DNA of 64,000 nt from positions 42,288 to 106,287 of the forward strand of contig JBDHAD010000001.1 in the NCBI GenBank assembly GCA_039588215.1, given 5' to 3'. Positions 9,050-17,779 of this stretch are shown one piece after another. A program made the position numbers and the translations under genes. This DNA is from JBDHAC01 sp039588215. Its GTDB lineage: Bacteria; Gemmatimonadota; Gemmatimonadetes; Palauibacterales; Palauibacteraceae. The notes beneath the pieces were generated by a model. The model ran no database searches. It was not told the origin of the DNA and worked only from the letters and a program-made list of their open reading frames with translations. The stretch's first letter is position 1, and every line of letters starts with the position of its first letter.

Positions 9050-9484
9050 TCAGGTCGGCCCCGGTGCGTCTCCGTTCCGCCCGATCGTGGCTCGTGCTTC
9101 GTTGAGGAGGTCCTCCCAGCGCTGGTGATCCCTGTCGATCACTACGTGGCGAGGGGGCGTGCTACGACCGAGGCGGCGCTGCAGCTGTCCGATGAGTCGT
9201 GGGACGCGAGCCGCAGGCACGCGTCCGTGCTCGACGATCACCTGGTGCGAGGGGGCTCCGTTCGTGGGCACCATGCGGGCGCTGTACAGGGCGCGAGAAT
9301 CTCCGTCCAGAAACCGCGTGAACAGGAAGAACTCGGCCGACTTGTCCACATCCGCGAGCGGGGGAAACAGCCACAGCTCGGCGATCTCGAAGTGGGGGAC
9401 GGCTTCGGAGATGGCGTTGAGGCGAGTTTCGATGATGGAACCGTTGGCTCCCATCCCATCGGCCATTAGGGCCTTCCCATCCAT
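9050..9484 (-). CDS. Hypothetical protein, 144 residues
   Basis: A soluble protein I do not recognise. It has no signal peptide, membrane helix or cysteine cluster. Visible segments are EIAELWLFPPLADVD, FFLFTRFLDGD and HQVIVEHGRVPAARVPRLI, suggesting a small mixed alpha/beta fold. ATG 9484 is chosen over upstream codons because GGAGGA sits 3 nt before it. It lies between nrnA (97 nt upstream) and speB (79 nt downstream), all on the minus strand, and may belong to the same transcript. Coding status is supported by the ribosome site and clean open frame. Confidence 0.6.
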   Translation of the reverse strand: MDGKALMADGMGANGSIIETRLNAISEAVPHFEIAELWLFPPLADVDKSAEFFLFTRFLDGDSRALYSARMVPTNGAPSHQVIVEHGRVPAARVPRLIGQLQRRLGRSTPPRHVVIDRDHQRWEDLLNEARATIGRNGDAPGPT

Positions 9485-9581
9485 GAGTCCTCCAGACAAC
9501 GGCGCCTCACCCGCGAGGCGACCTCGGGCACGGTTCAAGGATGGACGGGACACCTGCAAGATACGCGCTCTTTTGCGGGGA

Positions 9582-10628
9582 TCAAGCCTTTAACTGGCGT
9601 CGCACTGCACCGCGGACCGCCTCCACCACCACATCGGTCGCCTCCGAGAGCGGCTTCTCCAACAACACGCCGGCCGCCTTCGGGTGCCCGCCTCCTCCCA
9701 GTTGCTGAGCCAGTTCGGAGACATCGACCTGTCCGTTCGAGCGCAGCGACGCCTTCGTCCGGCCGGCCGAGACCTCCCGCATCAAGATCGCCACCTCGAC
9801 GCCCCGGATGCGCCTCGGGTACTCCACCAGCCCTTCGGTATCATCCGACCGGGCGCCGGCGTCTCGCAGCGCGGCGTTCGTGACCGTGACCCAAGCGATG
9901 TGGTGCTCATCATCGATCACGAGGCTGTCGAGCGCGCTCCGGGTCAGCTTCAGTCGCGCAGGCGTTTGCTGCGCGTATAGCCTCCGGTACAGGTCCGCGG
10001 GGTCCACGCCGGCCGCGATCAGGTGCGCCGCGATCGCGTGCGCGCGCGGGCTCGTGTTCGAGAAGCGGAAGGAGCCCGTGTCCGTCACGATGGCCACGTA
10101 GAGCGCGATGGCGTCCTCTTCCAAGAGCGGCTCGCCGCGCAACGTCAGGAGATCGTAGATGAGCTCACCGGTAGCGCAGGCCGACGTGTCCCGCACCACG
10201 ATCTCGGCGTGCGAATCGTCCGAGGGCGGGTGGTGATCCACGATGCCCACGCGGGTGGCCCCCAAGCGTGCGGCCACCGCACCGAGCCGCGATGCCTCGC
10301 TCGTGTCCAGGAGTAGGAGCAGATCGGCTTCCTTGAGCGCGCCCTCGCCCGCGGGATCGGTCGGCGCGTGCGCGTTCAGGCCTTCCACGAGGAACGCGAG
10401 CGTTTTCGGTACCGGGGTCGGGTTGACCAGCGTGACCTGCGCACCCCCGCGGATCAGGAAGCGAGCGAGAGCGGCCTCGCTCCCGACCCCGTCCCCATCG
10501 GCATTGATATGGGTGGTCAGGACAACCCGTCCGGTCGTCTCCAGAGCCGCCCGAAGGTCGGTGAGGGCCTTGCGGCGCGCCGGGGGGATCGCGATCACCG
10601 ACTCGGGACGACGGGAGGTCGAAGCCAT
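9582..10628 (-). CDS. nrnA: DHH-family phosphoesterase, NrnA-like oligoribonuclease/pAp phosphatase
   Basis: A 348-residue cytoplasmic enzyme that degrades very short RNAs and/or dephosphorylates pAp. DHH domain motifs in order: INADGDGVGSE (first metal Asp pair), LLDTSE, VDHHPPSD (the DHH signature) and TDTGSFRF. The C-terminal DHHA1 domain ends with GGGGHPKAAG, which binds the nucleotide. ATG 10628 is chosen because the open frame upstream of it overlaps coaE and lacks conserved residues. It lies 32 nt downstream of coaE. The pairing fits metabolically, since pAp arises from CoA-dependent carrier protein chemistry. Confidence 0.92.
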   Translation of the reverse strand: MASTSRRPESVIAIPPARRKALTDLRAALETTGRVVLTTHINADGDGVGSEAALARFLIRGGAQVTLVNPTPVPKTLAFLVEGLNAHAPTDPAGEGALKEADLLLLLDTSEASRLGAVAARLGATRVGIVDHHPPSDDSHAEIVVRDTSACATGELIYDLLTLRGEPLLEEDAIALYVAIVTDTGSFRFSNTSPRAHAIAAHLIAAGVDPADLYRRLYAQQTPARLKLTRSALDSLVIDDEHHIAWVTVTNAALRDAGARSDDTEGLVEYPRRIRGVEVAILMREVSAGRTKASLRSNGQVDVSELAQQLGGGGHPKAAGVLLEKPLSEATDVVVEAVRGAVRRQLKA

Positions 10629-10660
10629 TCCTCGGAGGCTAGAGGGGGCCTTCCGGGACG

Positions 10661-11269
10661 TCAAGCCGCCTCCACCACCGACTGAAGCTCGTCCCAGACC
10701 TTTCGGGTGCGCGCTTCCAGCTCCTCGCGGGAGCCCACGTTCTCGATCACGTGGTCCGCGCGCGCGCGTTTCTCGGTCCCGGGTAGCTGCGCCGCCTCGA
10801 TCGATTCGAATTCCTCCTGGGTCCAACCGCGGGTGCGCGCCGCGCGCTCGAACCGCACCGTCTCCGGGGCATCCACGACCACGATGGCATCGTACTCCGC
10901 GTCGAGCCCGACCTCGAACAGAAGCGGTATCTCCTCCACTACAATGCGAGCTCCGTCCCGGTGGGCTCTTTCCACGCGAGCCGCCCGGAGCAGGCGTACC
11001 TCGGCGTGGATGATCGCCTCCAGGGTCCGCCGGTCGGTGTCCGTCGCGAATGCGATGTGCCGCATCCGCGGGCGGTCCAGAGAGCCTGTCGCGTCCAGGA
11101 CCTCATCTCCAAACTCTCGACGAATCGCCTCCAGGCCGGGGCTCCCCGGCGCGACTGATTCCCGGGCCAGCTCATCGGCGTCGATCCGGTGCGCACCCCA
11201 ACGCTCGAACAAACGCCCGACGGTGGTCTTTCCCGCCGCGAGCGTGCCCGTCAAACCCACGCGGATCAC
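10661..11269 (-). CDS. coaE: Dephospho-CoA kinase
   Basis: The last enzyme of CoA synthesis, phosphorylating the 3'-hydroxyl of dephospho-CoA with ATP. The P-loop GLTGTLAAGKTT is at residues 6-17, followed by DADELARE and VEEIPLLFEVGLD (CoA-domain and lid signature). At 202 residues the length is normal. The start is GTG at 11269, overlapping the stop of the upstream DHH gene (GTGA). Replacement of the usual Ser by Ala in the P-loop is conservative. Confidence 0.95.
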   Translation of the reverse strand: MIRVGLTGTLAAGKTTVGRLFERWGAHRIDADELARESVAPGSPGLEAIRREFGDEVLDATGSLDRPRMRHIAFATDTDRRTLEAIIHAEVRLLRAARVERAHRDGARIVVEEIPLLFEVGLDAEYDAIVVVDAPETVRFERAARTRGWTQEEFESIEAAQLPGTEKRARADHVIENVGSREELEARTRKVWDELQSVVEAA

Positions 11270-12420
11270 TTGGCCTCCCCCACCGCCGTCGAAGCGGATT
11301 CGGGGATCAACGGCTGGGGCGATTCGCCGTCCGCACCGAGGGCTCGCAAGAGGTCCGCGAGGATCTCCTCCCCCAGCTCGTCCACCGCTTTGTCGGACAG
11401 GCCTCGCACGGGAACCTGACCCCCGGCGAACGTGCCATGTCCTCCTGCGGAGCCCCGCTCACCGATCGCATCGCGAACGAGGGACCCCGCATGAGCTTTG
11501 GTGTCGTAGGTGCGCATGGAGACGAGGATATGCTCCCGGTACCGACCGATGGCGATCGTCCAGTCGATCCCCACCATCTGCATGAACAGGTCTGCGATCT
11601 CCGCCACCATGTCCGGATACTCCAGCCGCGACAGATACACCGTCAGGACGTTGCCGTACCGGCGGGCGACGTCGAGCGCTTGGTGCATGGATCGGAAATA
11701 GCTCGCCGGCACGCGAGCATGCCGGACGCGTGAGATCGCTTCCGGATCCGACAGCGGGTACAGGTACGTGCTCGCCTCCACGTCGGCCCGTGAAGCCTCT
11801 CGCCCCAGGTCCATCGTCTCCGATTGGATCGCGTAGAACATCGCCGTTGCGAGTCGGGGTTCCGGCTCCAGCTCCGCGGCGCGCAGGTACTCGACGAGCA
11901 TGGAGCAGCTCGCACCGTACTCCGGCCTGATGTCCGAAAAGGTGGCTGTCACCGTGTCGGGCCGGGGAGGATGGTGATCGACGACGGCCGAGACGATGCG
12001 TCCTTTCGGCAACGAGTTGTTCCCCGATCGCGGCTGCGTGTCGACCAGCGCGATCGCCGTTCCGGCCGTCAGCTCGAGCGATTCGATCCGCTGGAACTTC
12101 ACGCCGATCTCTTGGATCAGCGCACGATTCTCGGCCCGCCCTACGATCCCACCGAACGCCACGGTCGTCGTCAGCGAGGCCCGCTTCTCGAGCAGGAAGG
12201 CCAGGGCGGCGGCCGCGGCGAGCGCATCGGGGTCCGGGTTGTCGTGCGTGAGCACCGCCGCCCGGTCCACCCCTTCAAAGGCCGCCAGCAGACCGGCAAG
12301 TCGGGCCGCGGCGGCGCCGACCGCCGCTTCCGGCTCGGTCCCCGTCGTCACCGTGGCGGGGGCCTCCTGTGACGAGGGCGGGGCGGGTTCGCTCTCCTGG
12401 CGTTGACCCCGTTCGTTCAT
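11266..12420 (-). CDS. Second DHH-family phosphoesterase
   Basis: A 384-residue paralogue of NrnA. It has LTHDNPDPDALAAAAAL (motif I with two Asp), ALVDTQPRSGN, VDHHPPRPD (DHH motif) and ESETMDLGREA. The C-terminal half holds GGHGTFAGGQV, a variant DHHA1 nucleotide-binding loop. Family members hydrolyse pAp, nanoRNA, cyclic dinucleotides or polyphosphate, and the substrate here cannot be read from sequence. The first ~30 residues are low-complexity (Pro, Glu, Thr, Ala). The ATG overlaps the stop of the 70-residue zinc-ribbon gene and the gene's own stop overlaps coaE, so it sits in a tightly coupled string. Confidence 0.85.
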   Translation of the reverse strand: MNERGQRQESEPAPPSSQEAPATVTTGTEPEAAVGAAAARLAGLLAAFEGVDRAAVLTHDNPDPDALAAAAALAFLLEKRASLTTTVAFGGIVGRAENRALIQEIGVKFQRIESLELTAGTAIALVDTQPRSGNNSLPKGRIVSAVVDHHPPRPDTVTATFSDIRPEYGASCSMLVEYLRAAELEPEPRLATAMFYAIQSETMDLGREASRADVEASTYLYPLSDPEAISRVRHARVPASYFRSMHQALDVARRYGNVLTVYLSRLEYPDMVAEIADLFMQMVGIDWTIAIGRYREHILVSMRTYDTKAHAGSLVRDAIGERGSAGGHGTFAGGQVPVRGLSDKAVDELGEEILADLLRALGADGESPQPLIPESASTAVGEAK

Positions 12421-12629
12421 ACGTCCGAGCAATCCCCGTGCGGGTACGGACGCCCACAGTCGGGACAATGGCCATCCCTGCACCCGCTGGTCCGCGGGCT
12501 CAGGAGGTACCCGCAGCCGACGCAGGGCTCCAGATCGAGTTCTGCCGGGAGGCCTCGCGACTCCGGCCCTGCTCCGGGCGCCCGGTCCGAGCCGAACGCT
12601 CGCGCGGCGGTCTCGATCGACCGTTTCAC
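12417..12629 (-). CDS. Small zinc-ribbon protein, 70 residues
   Basis: A short cytoplasmic protein with two CxxC knuckles in its second half, CVGCGY and CPDCGRPYPHGDC, forming a probable zinc ribbon. I do not recognise a family. The start is GTG 12629, which overlaps the stop of the MBL-hydrolase gene (GTGA) and has GGGAG 7 nt upstream. The stop overlaps the DHH gene (ATGA). The four-nucleotide overlaps at both ends argue strongly that it is real and co-translated. It may be an RNA- or protein-binding accessory of the neighbouring phosphoesterases; that is speculation. Confidence 0.7.
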   Translation of the reverse strand: MKRSIETAARAFGSDRAPGAGPESRGLPAELDLEPCVGCGYLLSPRTSGCRDGHCPDCGRPYPHGDCSDV

Positions 12630-13258
12630 CCGAACGCTCCCGTCAGGAAGGGGTTTGACGCCGCCTCGAACCCGACGGTCGTTTGAGGCCCGTGGCCAGG
12701 GTGCAAGACCGTATCCGGCGGCAGCGTAAGGATCTGGGCCCGAATCGACTCGAGGAGCGTCCGTGTGTCGCCACCCGGCAAATCGGTCCGTCCGATCGAT
12801 CCGGCAAACACGCAATCTCCCACGAACGCATCCCGGTCGCCGACCAGGACGACACCGCCCGGCGAGTGACCGGGCGCGTGCCTGACCTCGAGCGTCAGAT
12901 CGCCGAAGCTCAATTGGTCGCCATGGTCCAGGTCTCGATCGTGCGGAGGTGGGGCATCGACCGACAGGCCGAAGGCCGCGGCCTGCTCGCCGGCACGCTC
13001 GTACAGAGGCAGATCCGCCGGGTGGAGATACACCGGTACGTCGAACGATGCACGCAGCTCGGCGACCGCCCCGATGTGGTCCAGATGCGCGTGCGTGAGG
13101 AGGATCGCCGCTAACTCACCACCTGCGTCGCGGAGGGCCGCTGCGATGGCCCCCCCGTCCGACCCTGGATCCACGACGAAGACGAGCCCGTCCGATGACG
13201 GACCGACCAGATAGCAGTTGGATTGGAAGACGCCCACGGTGAGGCGGCGGACTTGCAC
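12626..13258 (-). CDS. Metallo-beta-lactamase-fold hydrolase, glyoxalase II-like
   Basis: A 210-residue single-domain hydrolase. Zinc ligands are all present: LTHAHLDHIGAV (HxHxDH), HAPGHSPGG, GDCVFAGSIGRTD and HPGHGPQT. The GDCVFAGSIGRTDLPGG stretch is typical of the YcbL/GloB-type subgroup that cleaves thioesters such as S-lactoylglutathione. No signal peptide, so cytoplasmic. It begins the coupled string MBL, zinc ribbon, DHH, coaE and lies 42 nt downstream of the Fe-S carrier gene. The exact substrate is unknown. Confidence 0.88.
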   Translation of the reverse strand: MQVRRLTVGVFQSNCYLVGPSSDGLVFVVDPGSDGGAIAAALRDAGGELAAILLTHAHLDHIGAVAELRASFDVPVYLHPADLPLYERAGEQAAAFGLSVDAPPPHDRDLDHGDQLSFGDLTLEVRHAPGHSPGGVVLVGDRDAFVGDCVFAGSIGRTDLPGGDTRTLLESIRAQILTLPPDTVLHPGHGPQTTVGFEAASNPFLTGAFG

Positions 13259-13300
13259 GTCAGGAGCCTCTGCGCGTGTCGTGCAGGTGCGCGTCGCGAT

Positions 13301-13672
13301 TCAAACCGCGAAGGAGGTACCGCAGCCGCAGCTCCCCGTCGCGTTGGGATTGTTGAATGTGAACCCGGAGCCCTGGAAAGAGCTGTGATATCCGATCGAT
13401 ACGCCGTTCAGGTATTGGGCGCTGAACGGATCCAGGACTAGACGAAGCCCCTGGGACTCGAACACGAAGTCATCCTCGCGAATCTCGTCCTCGATATCCA
13501 GCCCATATTCGAACCCCGAGCACCCCCCGGGGAGGACGCTCACTCGAAGCACCGCGTCGCGGGTCCCGTCCGCCGCCAGGAACTCACGCACCTTCTCCGC
13601 CGCCTCCGGCGTCAGCGCGATCAGCGCATCGCCCGTCGGCGCTCCGGTCTCCCGCTGCGCAGTATCAGTCAT
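13301..13672 (-). CDS. erpA: A-type iron-sulfur cluster carrier (ErpA/IscA/SufA family)
   Basis: A 123-residue carrier that accepts and delivers Fe-S clusters. The three ligand cysteines are present: PGGCSGFEYG, and GSCGCGTSF at the C-terminus. The core LTPEAAEKVREFL is the usual start of the domain; about 20 extra residues precede it. The ATG overlaps the stop of trxB by 4 nt. The ErpA versus IscA/SufA label is not secure without a tree, and no other Fe-S assembly gene is in the window. Endonuclease III, the Rieske protein and the Mo hydroxylase here would be among its clients. Confidence 0.88.
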   Translation of the reverse strand: MTDTAQRETGAPTGDALIALTPEAAEKVREFLAADGTRDAVLRVSVLPGGCSGFEYGLDIEDEIREDDFVFESQGLRLVLDPFSAQYLNGVSIGYHSSFQGSGFTFNNPNATGSCGCGTSFAV

Positions 13673-14643
13673 ACGACTCGCTCCTCCTCCTCGGCCGGCT
13701 CGATGTGCGCGTCCTCGAGCTCCTGCAAGTACTTCTCCGCCGCGAAAACAGCCGTCGTGGCGTCGCCCACGGCGGTCGTGATCTGGCGCACGAGCTGCGA
13801 GCGCACATCCCCGGCTACGAACAGCCCCGGCATCGACGCCCGCATATCCCGGTCCGTTACAATATAACCGCTCGGGTCGTGGTCCACGTGCTCCGCGAGA
13901 CTGCCCACGTTGGGTGTGAATCCGATGAAGATAAACACGCCCGTCACTGAAAGTTCCGAGATCTCGTGCGTGCGCACGTCGCGCAGCCGCAACCCGGTGA
14001 CCCCACCCGCGTCGCCGAGGATCTCCTCGACGACCGTATCCCACCGCATCTCCACCTTCGGGTTGTTGAGCAGTCGATTCTGGAGAACGGCCTGCGCCCG
14101 CAGCTCGTCCCGGCGGTGGATGACCGTGACCTTCGAAGCGTATCGCGTCAGGAACTCTCCCTCCTCCACCGCTGCGTCACCGCCGCCGATCACGGCGATC
14201 TCTTCACCCTTGAAGAAGGCACCATCGCAGATCGCACAATAGCTGACGCCGCGTCCCAGGTACTCGGATTCCCCGGGCACGTCCAGGGGTCTGGGGGTGC
14301 CCCCAGCGGTGAAGATCACCGTCGGGGCTCGGTAGCGGCGTCCGCCTTCCACGTCCACGAGGAAGAACCCGTCGTCATCCCGCGACACGCGCTCGACGCG
14401 CCCCCGAGTGGCTTCGACGCCGAACTTCTTGGCATGGTCCGCCATCTTCTGCGCCAGCTCCATTCCCCCGACATCTTCCAGACCGGGATAGTCATCCACC
14501 AGGTCGGTGAGAAGGAGCTGTCCTCCCGGTAGACCCAACTCGAGCAAGACCACGTCCAGCTCCGATCGACCGGCGTACAAAGCGGCGCACAGACCTGCCG
14601 GGCCGGCGCCGATGATGATCATCTCGTGGTCGTTCACTTCCAT
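13669..14643 (-). CDS. trxB: Thioredoxin reductase (NADPH, FAD)
   Basis: A 324-residue low-molecular-weight thioredoxin reductase. The FAD-binding IIGAGPAGLCAALYAGR is at residues ~9-25, the redox centre YCAICDG holds the CxxC pair, the NADPH motif is AVIGGGDAAVEE, and the C-terminal FAD contact is FVAGDVRSQLVRQITTAVGDA. The domain order is normal and all key residues are present. A Glu-rich tail of about 15 residues is extra. Stop and erpA start overlap (ATGA). The C-A-I-C centre differs slightly from E. coli CATC but is common in other phyla. Confidence 0.95.
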   Translation of the reverse strand: MEVNDHEMIIIGAGPAGLCAALYAGRSELDVVLLELGLPGGQLLLTDLVDDYPGLEDVGGMELAQKMADHAKKFGVEATRGRVERVSRDDDGFFLVDVEGGRRYRAPTVIFTAGGTPRPLDVPGESEYLGRGVSYCAICDGAFFKGEEIAVIGGGDAAVEEGEFLTRYASKVTVIHRRDELRAQAVLQNRLLNNPKVEMRWDTVVEEILGDAGGVTGLRLRDVRTHEISELSVTGVFIFIGFTPNVGSLAEHVDHDPSGYIVTDRDMRASMPGLFVAGDVRSQLVRQITTAVGDATTAVFAAEKYLQELEDAHIEPAEEEERVV

Positions 14644-14721
14644 CGCGCCACACCTCGTATCTCGACTTTCTTCATCTCATCCCTTGGCAGGCCGCGGCCG
14701 TCACAGGCTCGTTCGCCCGGC

Positions 14722-15597
14722 TCAGATGCTCAACGCCGGGCAACGGGTCTCGATCTCCCGCATCCACGCGATCGGTACGGACTCCCCCCCCAGGTCGAAC
14801 TTGCGCGTTCCCGGACCATGCCAGTCCGACCCGCCGCTACGCAGCAGCCCGAGCTCCTTCACCAGCGCCTCCATCCGCCGCCGGACCTGAGGCGAGTTGT
14901 TCGGGTGACGAATCTCCACTCCGTCCAGGCCTTCAGCGACCCACCGCCGAACTTCGGCGGGACCGTGGGTTCTACCGGGGTGGGCCAACAAGACGACTCC
15001 CCCCGCGCGGTGTACCCGATCGATCACCTCAGCCGGGGGTGTGGGGCGCTTTTCCACATATCCGGGTCGACCCCGTGACAGATAGCGGCGAAACACCTCG
15101 TCCTCGCTCGAAACGTGCCCATGTCGCACGAGCGCTCGAGCCACATGGGCACGTGTGGGCGCGGCAGAGCCAGCCTGTTCGGCGACCTCTTCGTACTGGA
15201 GCTGCACGCCGAGCCCCTGCAGCCGACCGACGATGTCGCGCGCACGGCGACGGCGGTCGGTTCCGTACTCTTCAAAGAACGCCAGGAGGTTCCCGTCGGT
15301 GAGATCGAATCCGTAGGCGAGCAGGTGGATCGATCTGCCCGGCTCGTTCGCGGACAGCTCTGCACCGGGTAGAAACGCGAGGCCGCGCACCTGGGCCTCG
15401 GCCCTCGCTTCCTCGATCCCCGCCACCGTGTCGTGGTCGGTGAGGGCGATCCCCCCCAAACCTGCCGCTGCGGCCCGGCGCAACACCTCCACCGGAGGAA
15501 GCGTCCCGTCCGAGGCAGTCGAGTGCACGTGGAGATCCACGGTCACCTCGGCCACCGGTTCCTCACCGGCCGCCGGTGACCCCGTTTCGCGCTTCAC
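14722..15597 (-). CDS. PHP-domain phosphoesterase
   Basis: A 291-residue metal phosphoesterase of the YciV/RnaAM type, which acts on 3',5'-bisphosphonucleotides or the 5' ends of RNA. Metal motifs in order: DLHVHSTASDGTLPP, IALTDHDTVAG, PGAELSA, LLAHPGR and GGSDWHGPG. The GTG start overlaps the stop of the small upstream gene (GTGA). It is the third enzyme in this gene run acting on small nucleotides, besides the two DHH proteins, which is a suggestive grouping. Confidence 0.88.
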   Translation of the reverse strand: MKRETGSPAAGEEPVAEVTVDLHVHSTASDGTLPPVEVLRRAAAAGLGGIALTDHDTVAGIEEARAEAQVRGLAFLPGAELSANEPGRSIHLLAYGFDLTDGNLLAFFEEYGTDRRRRARDIVGRLQGLGVQLQYEEVAEQAGSAAPTRAHVARALVRHGHVSSEDEVFRRYLSRGRPGYVEKRPTPPAEVIDRVHRAGGVVLLAHPGRTHGPAEVRRWVAEGLDGVEIRHPNNSPQVRRRMEALVKELGLLRSGGSDWHGPGTRKFDLGGESVPIAWMREIETRCPALSI

Positions 15598-15851
15598 GCC
15601 GGGTATTTGGGATACTCCCGTGGGAAGCCCATGGAGCGTGAGTCGGCGAACAGACGTCGCAGTTCCTCTTCCGTCAGTCCATCCAGACCGGCATCCCCAT
15701 CAAACCGGTCCGCGGGGACCTCGACCACCCGATACGGGCGCTGGTCGGTCGTCGTACAAAAGAAGAGGACCGGGCGCGTCGTCGCGCCGGTTCGCTTGTC
15801 ACCGAGCCGGGCCGCCCATGTGTCGCCATCGGCTCTTATCTGTATGGTCAT
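15594..15851 (-). CDS. Small hypothetical protein, 85 residues
   Basis: A small soluble protein I do not recognise: TWAARLGDKRTGATTRPVLF is followed by PYRVVEVPADRF and a C-terminal acidic helix (LTEEELRRLFADS). It has no cysteine motif or signal. It lies 3 nt downstream of the DtxR-type regulator and overlaps the PHP gene, so it is embedded in one operon, and this context is the main support for coding. The beta-strand-rich start followed by a helix suggests a small ordered domain. Confidence 0.65.
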   Translation of the reverse strand: MTIQIRADGDTWAARLGDKRTGATTRPVLFFCTTTDQRPYRVVEVPADRFDGDAGLDGLTEEELRRLFADSRSMGFPREYPKYPA

Positions 15852-15854
15852 CGA

Positions 15855-16562
15855 TCAACTCGACGGTTCCAGTTCCACGAATACCGCATCCGCTAGACCT
15901 TCCTCAATCTCCATGCCTCGTCCATCGACCTCGATCCGGACGCCCGAACCGGGCGATGACGCGCCCACCACCCGGAGGCGCGTGCCCGGGAACAGACCCA
16001 GCGTGGCCAGGCGCCGTAGGCGTTCTGCGCTCTCATCGGAGACCTCGCGTACGATCGCGCCCTCTCCCGCCCGGAGCTCGGTCAGGCAAGTCCGATCAGC
16101 CGCGGGGATCACCCCTTCGCGCGTCGGGATCGGCGACCCATGCGGATCGAACGAAGGCTCCCCCAGGGCTCGCGCCATCCGGTCGATCAGCACCTCGCTC
16201 GCCGCATGCTCGAGCCGCTCCGCCTCTTCGTGCACGTTGTCCCAACTGAAGCCGAGCTTCTCGATCAGATAAAGCTCGAGCACCCGGTGTCGCCGAATGA
16301 TTCGAAGCGCCGTCAACTCTCCGCCCGCCGTAAGTCGCACGCCTCGATACGGCTCATGCTCGAGGAGCCCGTCCTCGGCCAGGCTCTTGACCATGTTGGT
16401 GACCGACGCCGCCGACCTGTGGAGCTCCTCCGCGAGCGCCGTCGTCGAGACCGAGGCCGCGGTCTGTTGGAGCTTGTAGACGGCCTTCAGGTAATCCTCG
16501 ACCGCGCGGCTGCGGCCGGTTTCATTCGGGCGCTCGCTACGCCCGCGCTTCGGCTCGGTCAA
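15855..16562 (-). CDS. DtxR/MntR-family metal-dependent repressor
   Basis: A 235-residue transcriptional regulator. The winged-helix domain (residues ~17-80) has VEDYLKAVYKLQ and SAASVTNMVKSLAEDGLLEHE. The dimerisation/metal domain has RRHRVLELYLIEKLGFSWDNVHEEAERLEH with the conserved Glu/His ligands. The C-terminus (~155-235) is a FeoA-like SH3 domain, as in IdeR/DtxR and the longer MntR proteins. The start appears to be TTG at 16562, since no ATG or GTG precedes the conserved region; this is uncertain. It probably senses Mn2+ or Fe2+. The metal enzymes around it (M42 peptidase, PHP) may be targets, but no operator was identified. Confidence 0.85.
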   Translation of the reverse strand: MTEPKRGRSERPNETGRSRAVEDYLKAVYKLQQTAASVSTTALAEELHRSAASVTNMVKSLAEDGLLEHEPYRGVRLTAGGELTALRIIRRHRVLELYLIEKLGFSWDNVHEEAERLEHAASEVLIDRMARALGEPSFDPHGSPIPTREGVIPAADRTCLTELRAGEGAIVREVSDESAERLRRLATLGLFPGTRLRVVGASSPGSGVRIEVDGRGMEIEEGLADAVFVELEPSS

Positions 16563-16593
16563 TTGGGTTGCTGAGTGTGTTCAACGGGTGGGC

Positions 16594-17664
16594 TCAATCG
16601 GGAATGAAGCTCTGCTCCGCTTCCAGATCGGCCAGAAACGAGGCGATCAGCTCGGCAGCCCCCTCGACGTCCGAGACATCCACGAGCTGGTTCGGGCTGT
16701 GCATGTATCTGTTCGGCACCGATACGATGGCGGTCGCGACCCCCGTGCGGCTCGTGAAGATCGAATCCGCATCGGTGCCGGTCGCGGACGGAGCCGCGAC
16801 CAGCTGAACCGGAAGTCCGGCACCTTCGGCGGTGTCTCTGAGCCCCTCGAGGAGGATCCCGTTCACGACAGCCCCGCGGCTCAGGACCGGCCCTGCCCCC
16901 AGCCGTACATCTCCATGTTCCTTCTTGTCCAGGTTGGGGTGGTCGGTGGCATGGGTGACATCGACGACGATGGCCACGTCGGGCTCCAGACCGAAGCTGC
17001 TCGTGCGCGCGCCCCCGCCGGACCGCATGCTGATCTCCTCCTGCGTGGTCGCCACCGCGACGACACGAGCACCAGTGCCTTTCTCCGTGGCGCGGCGCAG
17101 CGCTTCCAGGACGACGACCGCCCCGATCCGATCGTCCACGGATCTCGCGGCCAGGCACGTATCCCCGAGCTCGACGGTATCAGAGCGAATCACGGCCACA
17201 TCCCCCACGGAGACGATCGCGCGAGCCGCCTCGCCGTTGGCGACGCCGATATCGACCCACAGGTCTTTGACCTTCACGGCCTTGTCGCGCTCATCGGGGT
17301 TGAGGAGATGGATGGCGCGGCGGCCGATGACTCCGACGACCGGTCCGCCTCGGGTCAGTAGCTCCACCCGCTGACCTACCAGCACCTGCGGGTCCCACCC
17401 ACCGACCGGGCGGACGAACAGATACCCGTCATCGTCGATGTAATGGACCATGAGTCCTATCTCATCGATATGACCGGCGAGCATGACGGTCGGCGTACCC
17501 TCGGGCCCGATCGAGGCGAACGAGTTGCCATGCACGTCCACCCACACCCGATCGGCGAATTTCTCCGCTTCCTCGCGCCATACCGTACCGGCCGGCGCCT
17601 CGAATCCGGATGGTCCGTGGGCGTCGAGGAGTCGCGCCAAGAAGTGTCGCATATTGGGGTTCAT
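16594..17664 (-). CDS. M42-family metallo-aminopeptidase
   Basis: A 356-residue cytoplasmic dimetal aminopeptidase of the TET/FrvX type, which finishes peptide degradation. Visible are AGHIDEIGLMV (metal ligands), AARSVDDRIGAVVV (bridging Asp), TTQEEISMRSGGG (general base Glu), VVDVTHATD and the C-terminal NRYMHSPNQLVD His ligand. Full length, no signal. It starts with ATG-AAC-CCC and ends 31 nt before the DtxR-type gene, so the two are probably co-transcribed. These enzymes form dodecameric cages. Confidence 0.92.
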   Translation of the reverse strand: MNPNMRHFLARLLDAHGPSGFEAPAGTVWREEAEKFADRVWVDVHGNSFASIGPEGTPTVMLAGHIDEIGLMVHYIDDDGYLFVRPVGGWDPQVLVGQRVELLTRGGPVVGVIGRRAIHLLNPDERDKAVKVKDLWVDIGVANGEAARAIVSVGDVAVIRSDTVELGDTCLAARSVDDRIGAVVVLEALRRATEKGTGARVVAVATTQEEISMRSGGGARTSSFGLEPDVAIVVDVTHATDHPNLDKKEHGDVRLGAGPVLSRGAVVNGILLEGLRDTAEGAGLPVQLVAAPSATGTDADSIFTSRTGVATAIVSVPNRYMHSPNQLVDVSDVEGAAELIASFLADLEAEQSFIPD

Positions 17665-17779
17665 CGGAGCGTTCGCGTTCCGTGATGGAGACCGATCTCG
17701 TTCGCGCAGAATGCGCCCAACTCCCGATCGGGCGCTAACCTAGCCGAGCAAAGCCGGGGCGGCAAACCAAGCTCTTGCA

